This document shows positions 7,172 to 9,136 of a stretch of DNA of 9,136 nucleotides, piece after piece. Origin of the DNA: Lachnospiraceae bacterium (GTDB taxonomy: Bacteria > Bacillota > Clostridia > Lachnospirales > Lachnospiraceae); the NCBI GenBank assembly GCA_900766575.1, contig CAAFVW010000129.1, positions 1 to 9,136 of the forward strand, given 5' to 3'. Each line of letters starts with the position of its first letter. Positions within the stretch are counted from its first letter, which is position 1. The position numbers were made by a program, and so were the translations under genes. The notes under the pieces were generated by a model. It was given only the letters and a program-made list of their open reading frames with translations. It made no database searches and had not been told where the DNA came from.

Positions 7172-7332
7172 GCTGCTTGCTTTGTGCAAAATAGGTTGCA
7201 AATTGGCGAAAAGTGTAGTTAAATGTAACTATTCAGAGCGTTACCTCGGAAAAGTGTTCTATGAGGCAGGCTCCGGGCAGTTATATAAATAAATTTAACA
7301 GCATGGGTTTCATGCGGAAAATGAGGGCGATT
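7172..7332. other. Intergenic region with possible promoter and operator for the ACT-UPF0210 pair
   Basis: This 161-bp gap has no gene. It contains TTGCAA (7196-7201) and TTAAAT (7219-7224) with a 17-bp spacer, a 4/6 match to each promoter hexamer. The dyad TAGTTA-aatg-TAACTA (7216-7231) overlaps that -10. A later AT-rich stretch TTATATAAAT (7281-7290) could hold another -10. A small inverted repeat GCATG-ggttt-CATGC (7301-7315) lies just before the ACT gene's ribosome binding site. No terminator with a T run is visible after the hydrolase gene, and no known riboswitch was recognised. Confidence 0.35.
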
Positions 7333-7605
7333 ATGAAAAAAACAATTATTACGGTAGTTGGTAAGGACACAGTAGGCATTATCGCAAAGGTATGTACCTA
7401 TCTTGCGGAAAACGGCATCAATATTCTGGATATTTCCCAGACCATTGTACAGGGATATTTCAACATGATGATGATCGTCGATACCAACCAGATGCAGAAA
7501 CCTTTCGGTGATATGGCGGATGAACTGGCTGCGCTTGGGGAAGAGATCGGAGTAGTAATCAAATGTCAGAAGGAAGAAATCTTCGACAAGATGCACCGCA
7601 TCTGA
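7333..7605 (+). CDS. ACT-domain protein, UPF0237 family
   Basis: This 90-residue protein is a single ACT domain: MKKTIITVVGKDTVGIIAK, then a helix (VCTYLAENGINI), the strand LDISQTIVQGYFNMMMIVD, a second helix (MADELAALGEEIG) and a final strand VVIKCQ. ACT domains bind small ligands, often amino acids, usually at dimer interfaces, and GcvR-like members regulate by protein contact. The ATG at 7333 is chosen over in-frame ATGs at 7261, 7303, 7312 and 7321 because GAGGG (7323-7327) lies 5 nt upstream and the length then fits the family. There is no enzyme domain attached. The next gene encodes a UPF0210 protein, and this pairing is conserved (for example SP_0238/SP_0239 of Streptococcus pneumoniae), suggesting the two act together. 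The ligand is unknown. Confidence 0.92.
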   Translation: MKKTIITVVGKDTVGIIAKVCTYLAENGINILDISQTIVQGYFNMMMIVDTNQMQKPFGDMADELAALGEEIGVVIKCQKEEIFDKMHRI

Positions 7606-7607
7606 CA

Positions 7608-7644
7608 GCCCCACGATTATGTAGAGAATAAGACCCGAAGGGGC
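7608..7644 (+). other. Possible stem between the ACT and UPF0210 genes
   Basis: GCCCC (7608-7612) can pair with GGGGC (7640-7644) across a 27-nt loop, closing just before the AGGAG site (7649-7653) of the downstream gene. It has no T run and a large loop, so it is not a terminator. If formed, it would isolate rather than bury the ribosome binding site. The support is only five base pairs. Confidence 0.2.
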
Positions 7645-7658
7645 AGATAGGAGCCGTA

Positions 7659-9023
7659 ATGATCAATTTATATGAAGTGACAGAGACCAACAAAATGATC
7701 GAAGAAGAGAACCTGGATGTACGTACCATTACACTGGGAATCAGTCTTTTAGACTGTATCGATTCCAATCTGAACAGATTGAATGAGAAAATTTACAACA
7801 AAATTTATGAAGCAGCCAAGGATCTGGTGAAAACCGGAGAGGAGATTTCCAGAGAATTTGGCATTCCTATTGTAAATAAGAGAATTTCCGTAACACCTAT
7901 CGCGTTGATCGGTGGTGCCGCATGCCACACAATCGAAGACTTTGCCAGCATTGCGAAGACTTTGGACAAAGTAGCCCACGAAGTCGGCGTGAATTTCCTG
8001 GGAGGTTATTCCGCACTGGTGAGCAAGGGAATGACTCCGGCAGATGAACTGCTGATCCGTTCCATTCCTCTGGCATTGTCTACTACAGAGCGTGTGTGCA
8101 GTTCCGTGAATCTCGGTTCTACCAAGACCGGTATTAACATGGACGCTGTGAAGCTGATGGGAGAGATGGTCAAAGAAACTGCTGAGTATACGAAGGAAGA
8201 TGATTCGCTGGGATGTGCCAAGCTGGTAGTATTCTGCAATGCACCCGACGACAATCCTTTCATGGCGGGTGCTTTCCATGGCGTGACGGAAGCGGACAAG
8301 ATCATTAATGTCGGTGTCAGCGGCCCCGGTGTTGTTAAGACTGCACTGGAAAAAGTCCGCGGAGAGAATTTCGAAGTACTCTGCGAGACGATCAAGAAGA
8401 CAGCTTTCAAGGTAACCCGTGTGGGACAGCTGGTAGCACAGGAAGCTTCCCGGATGCTGAATGTACCTTTTGGTATTGTAGACTTGTCTCTTGCTCCTAC
8501 CCCCGCCATCGGCGACAGTGTAGCAGATATTCTCTGTGAGATCGGTCTGGAACATGCCGGTGCTCCCGGAACTACAGCAGCCCTTGCACTGTTAAATGAT
8601 CAGGTGAAAAAGGGTGGTGTTATGGCTTCCTCTTATGTCGGCGGTTTGAGTGGTGCGTTTATTCCGGTCAGCGAAGATCAGGGAATGATCGATGCGGTCA
8701 ATGCCGGTGCACTGACCATTGAGAAGTTGGAAGCAATGACCTGTGTCTGCTCCGTGGGACTGGATATGATTGCTATCCCCGGAGATACCAAGGCAACTAC
8801 GATTTCCGGTATTATTGCAGATGAGATGGCTATCGGTATGGTGAACCAGAAGACTACCGCAGTCAGAATCATTCCTGTTATTGGAAAGGGAGTGGGAGAG
8901 ACTGTGGAATTCGGCGGACTGTTAGGCTATGCACCTATCATGCCGGTCAATAACTTCTCCTGTGATGCTTTCGTCAACCGCGGCGGACGCATCCCTGCAC
9001 CGATTCATAGTTTTAAGAACTAA
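7659..9023 (+). CDS. UPF0210/DUF711 ('PFL family') protein
   Basis: This 454-residue soluble protein has the length and character of UPF0210, called 'PFL family' because its fold relates to pyruvate formate-lyase-like barrels. Visible family features are the N-terminal VRTITLGISLLDC, the glycine- and small-residue-rich core (SKGMTPADELLIRSIP, NVGVSGPGVVKTAL), GKGVGETVEFGGLLGYAPIM and the C-terminal signature FVNRGGRIPAPIHS (438-451). The glycyl-radical motif of true pyruvate formate-lyases (RVSGYAV-like) is absent and no activase gene is nearby, so radical chemistry should not be assumed. AGGAG (7649-7653) sits 5 nt before the ATG. It lies 53 bp after the ACT gene with no terminator between, so they are very likely one operon; the ACT protein may sense a ligand for it. 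The reaction, if any, is unknown. Confidence 0.93.
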   Translation: MINLYEVTETNKMIEEENLDVRTITLGISLLDCIDSNLNRLNEKIYNKIYEAAKDLVKTGEEISREFGIPIVNKRISVTPIALIGGAACHTIEDFASIAKTLDKVAHEVGVNFLGGYSALVSKGMTPADELLIRSIPLALSTTERVCSSVNLGSTKTGINMDAVKLMGEMVKETAEYTKEDDSLGCAKLVVFCNAPDDNPFMAGAFHGVTEADKIINVGVSGPGVVKTALEKVRGENFEVLCETIKKTAFKVTRVGQLVAQEASRMLNVPFGIVDLSLAPTPAIGDSVADILCEIGLEHAGAPGTTAALALLNDQVKKGGVMASSYVGGLSGAFIPVSEDQGMIDAVNAGALTIEKLEAMTCVCSVGLDMIAIPGDTKATTISGIIADEMAIGMVNQKTTAVRIIPVIGKGVGETVEFGGLLGYAPIMPVNNFSCDAFVNRGGRIPAPIHSFKN

Positions 9024-9136
9024 ATTGAGAGTTAAAGAATGAATTCATTTTCAAATCCCCGTAGCCACTGACAGGGTATAAGAAACGCTGACACGTTCTC
9101 ACTCGGCTGCAGACGTAACGGTACATAAGCGAGGAA
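9024..9136. other. Non-coding tail of the window
   Basis: No gene is seen in these 113 bp. A perfect 12-bp palindrome AATGAATTCATT lies at 9038-9049, shortly after the UPF0210 stop, but without a T run to make it a terminator. The last bases (GCGAGGAA) resemble a ribosome binding site, so a further plus-strand gene could begin just outside the window. Confidence 0.3.

Noticed and set aside
7261..7332. 24-codon N-terminal extension of the ACT protein from ATG 7261
   Set aside because: It has no ribosome binding site, the extension (MRQAPGSYINKF...) does not belong to an ACT domain, and ATG 7333 has a good site and family-like length.
9039..9071. 10-codon frame MNSFSNPRSH as a leader peptide
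   Set aside because: It has no good ribosome binding site, no regulatory codon run and no following attenuator visible before the window ends.
72..9115. Shared 10-mer GTTACGTCTG / CAGACGTAAC near both ends of the window (72-81 inverted relative to about 9104-9115), considered as flanking inverted repeats of an element
   Set aside because: Ten matching bases across a 9-kb window are expected by chance, and the genes between are housekeeping rather than mobile.

Overview
The window looks like core chromosome of an anaerobic, low-to-mid GC Firmicute, most likely a clostridium of the Lachnospiraceae type. This rests on gene content (polA directly followed by coaE, a roughly 700-residue FtsA-like ATPase, a YycJ/WalJ-type hydrolase, an ACT + UPF0210 pair), strong purine-rich ribosome binding sites, and a tRNA without an encoded CCA. 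The family-level assignment is inference from protein character, not a search result.

Left edge (1-361), minus strand: a tRNA-Leu(CAA) gene has a near-consensus promoter and a clear intrinsic terminator. Beyond it lies what appears to be the first 11 codons of another minus-strand gene, with an AAGGAGG site, running off the window. An 11-bp-phased pair of TTGTAACA boxes lies upstream of that start.

Centre (484-7171), plus strand: a small tail-anchored zinc-finger (anti-sigma-like) protein is followed by an extended -10 promoter candidate and the tightly packed set polA-coaE-ftsA-like. polA and coaE abut with no gap (TAA then ATG), and coaE overlaps the FtsA-like gene by 13 bp, so translational coupling is likely. 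PolA keeps its 5'-nuclease and polymerase motifs but appears to have lost proofreading residues. The FtsA-like ATPase carries a C-terminal extension of about 320 residues that reads as several small beta-rich, probably beta-grasp, domains separated by a Pro/Glu-rich linker. A metallo-beta-lactamase-fold hydrolase of the YycJ/WalJ type follows 49 bp later.

Right part (7172-9136), plus strand: a 161-bp intergenic region with a dyad and a weak promoter candidate leads into a 90-residue ACT-domain protein and the UPF0210/DUF711 'PFL family' protein, a conserved pair of unknown function. The last 113 bp show no gene.

No mobile elements, CRISPR arrays, broken genes or obvious horizontal transfer were seen. 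The region is mostly ordinary housekeeping sequence. The least explained items are the extended FtsA-like protein, the orphan zinc-finger membrane protein and the ACT/UPF0210 pair.
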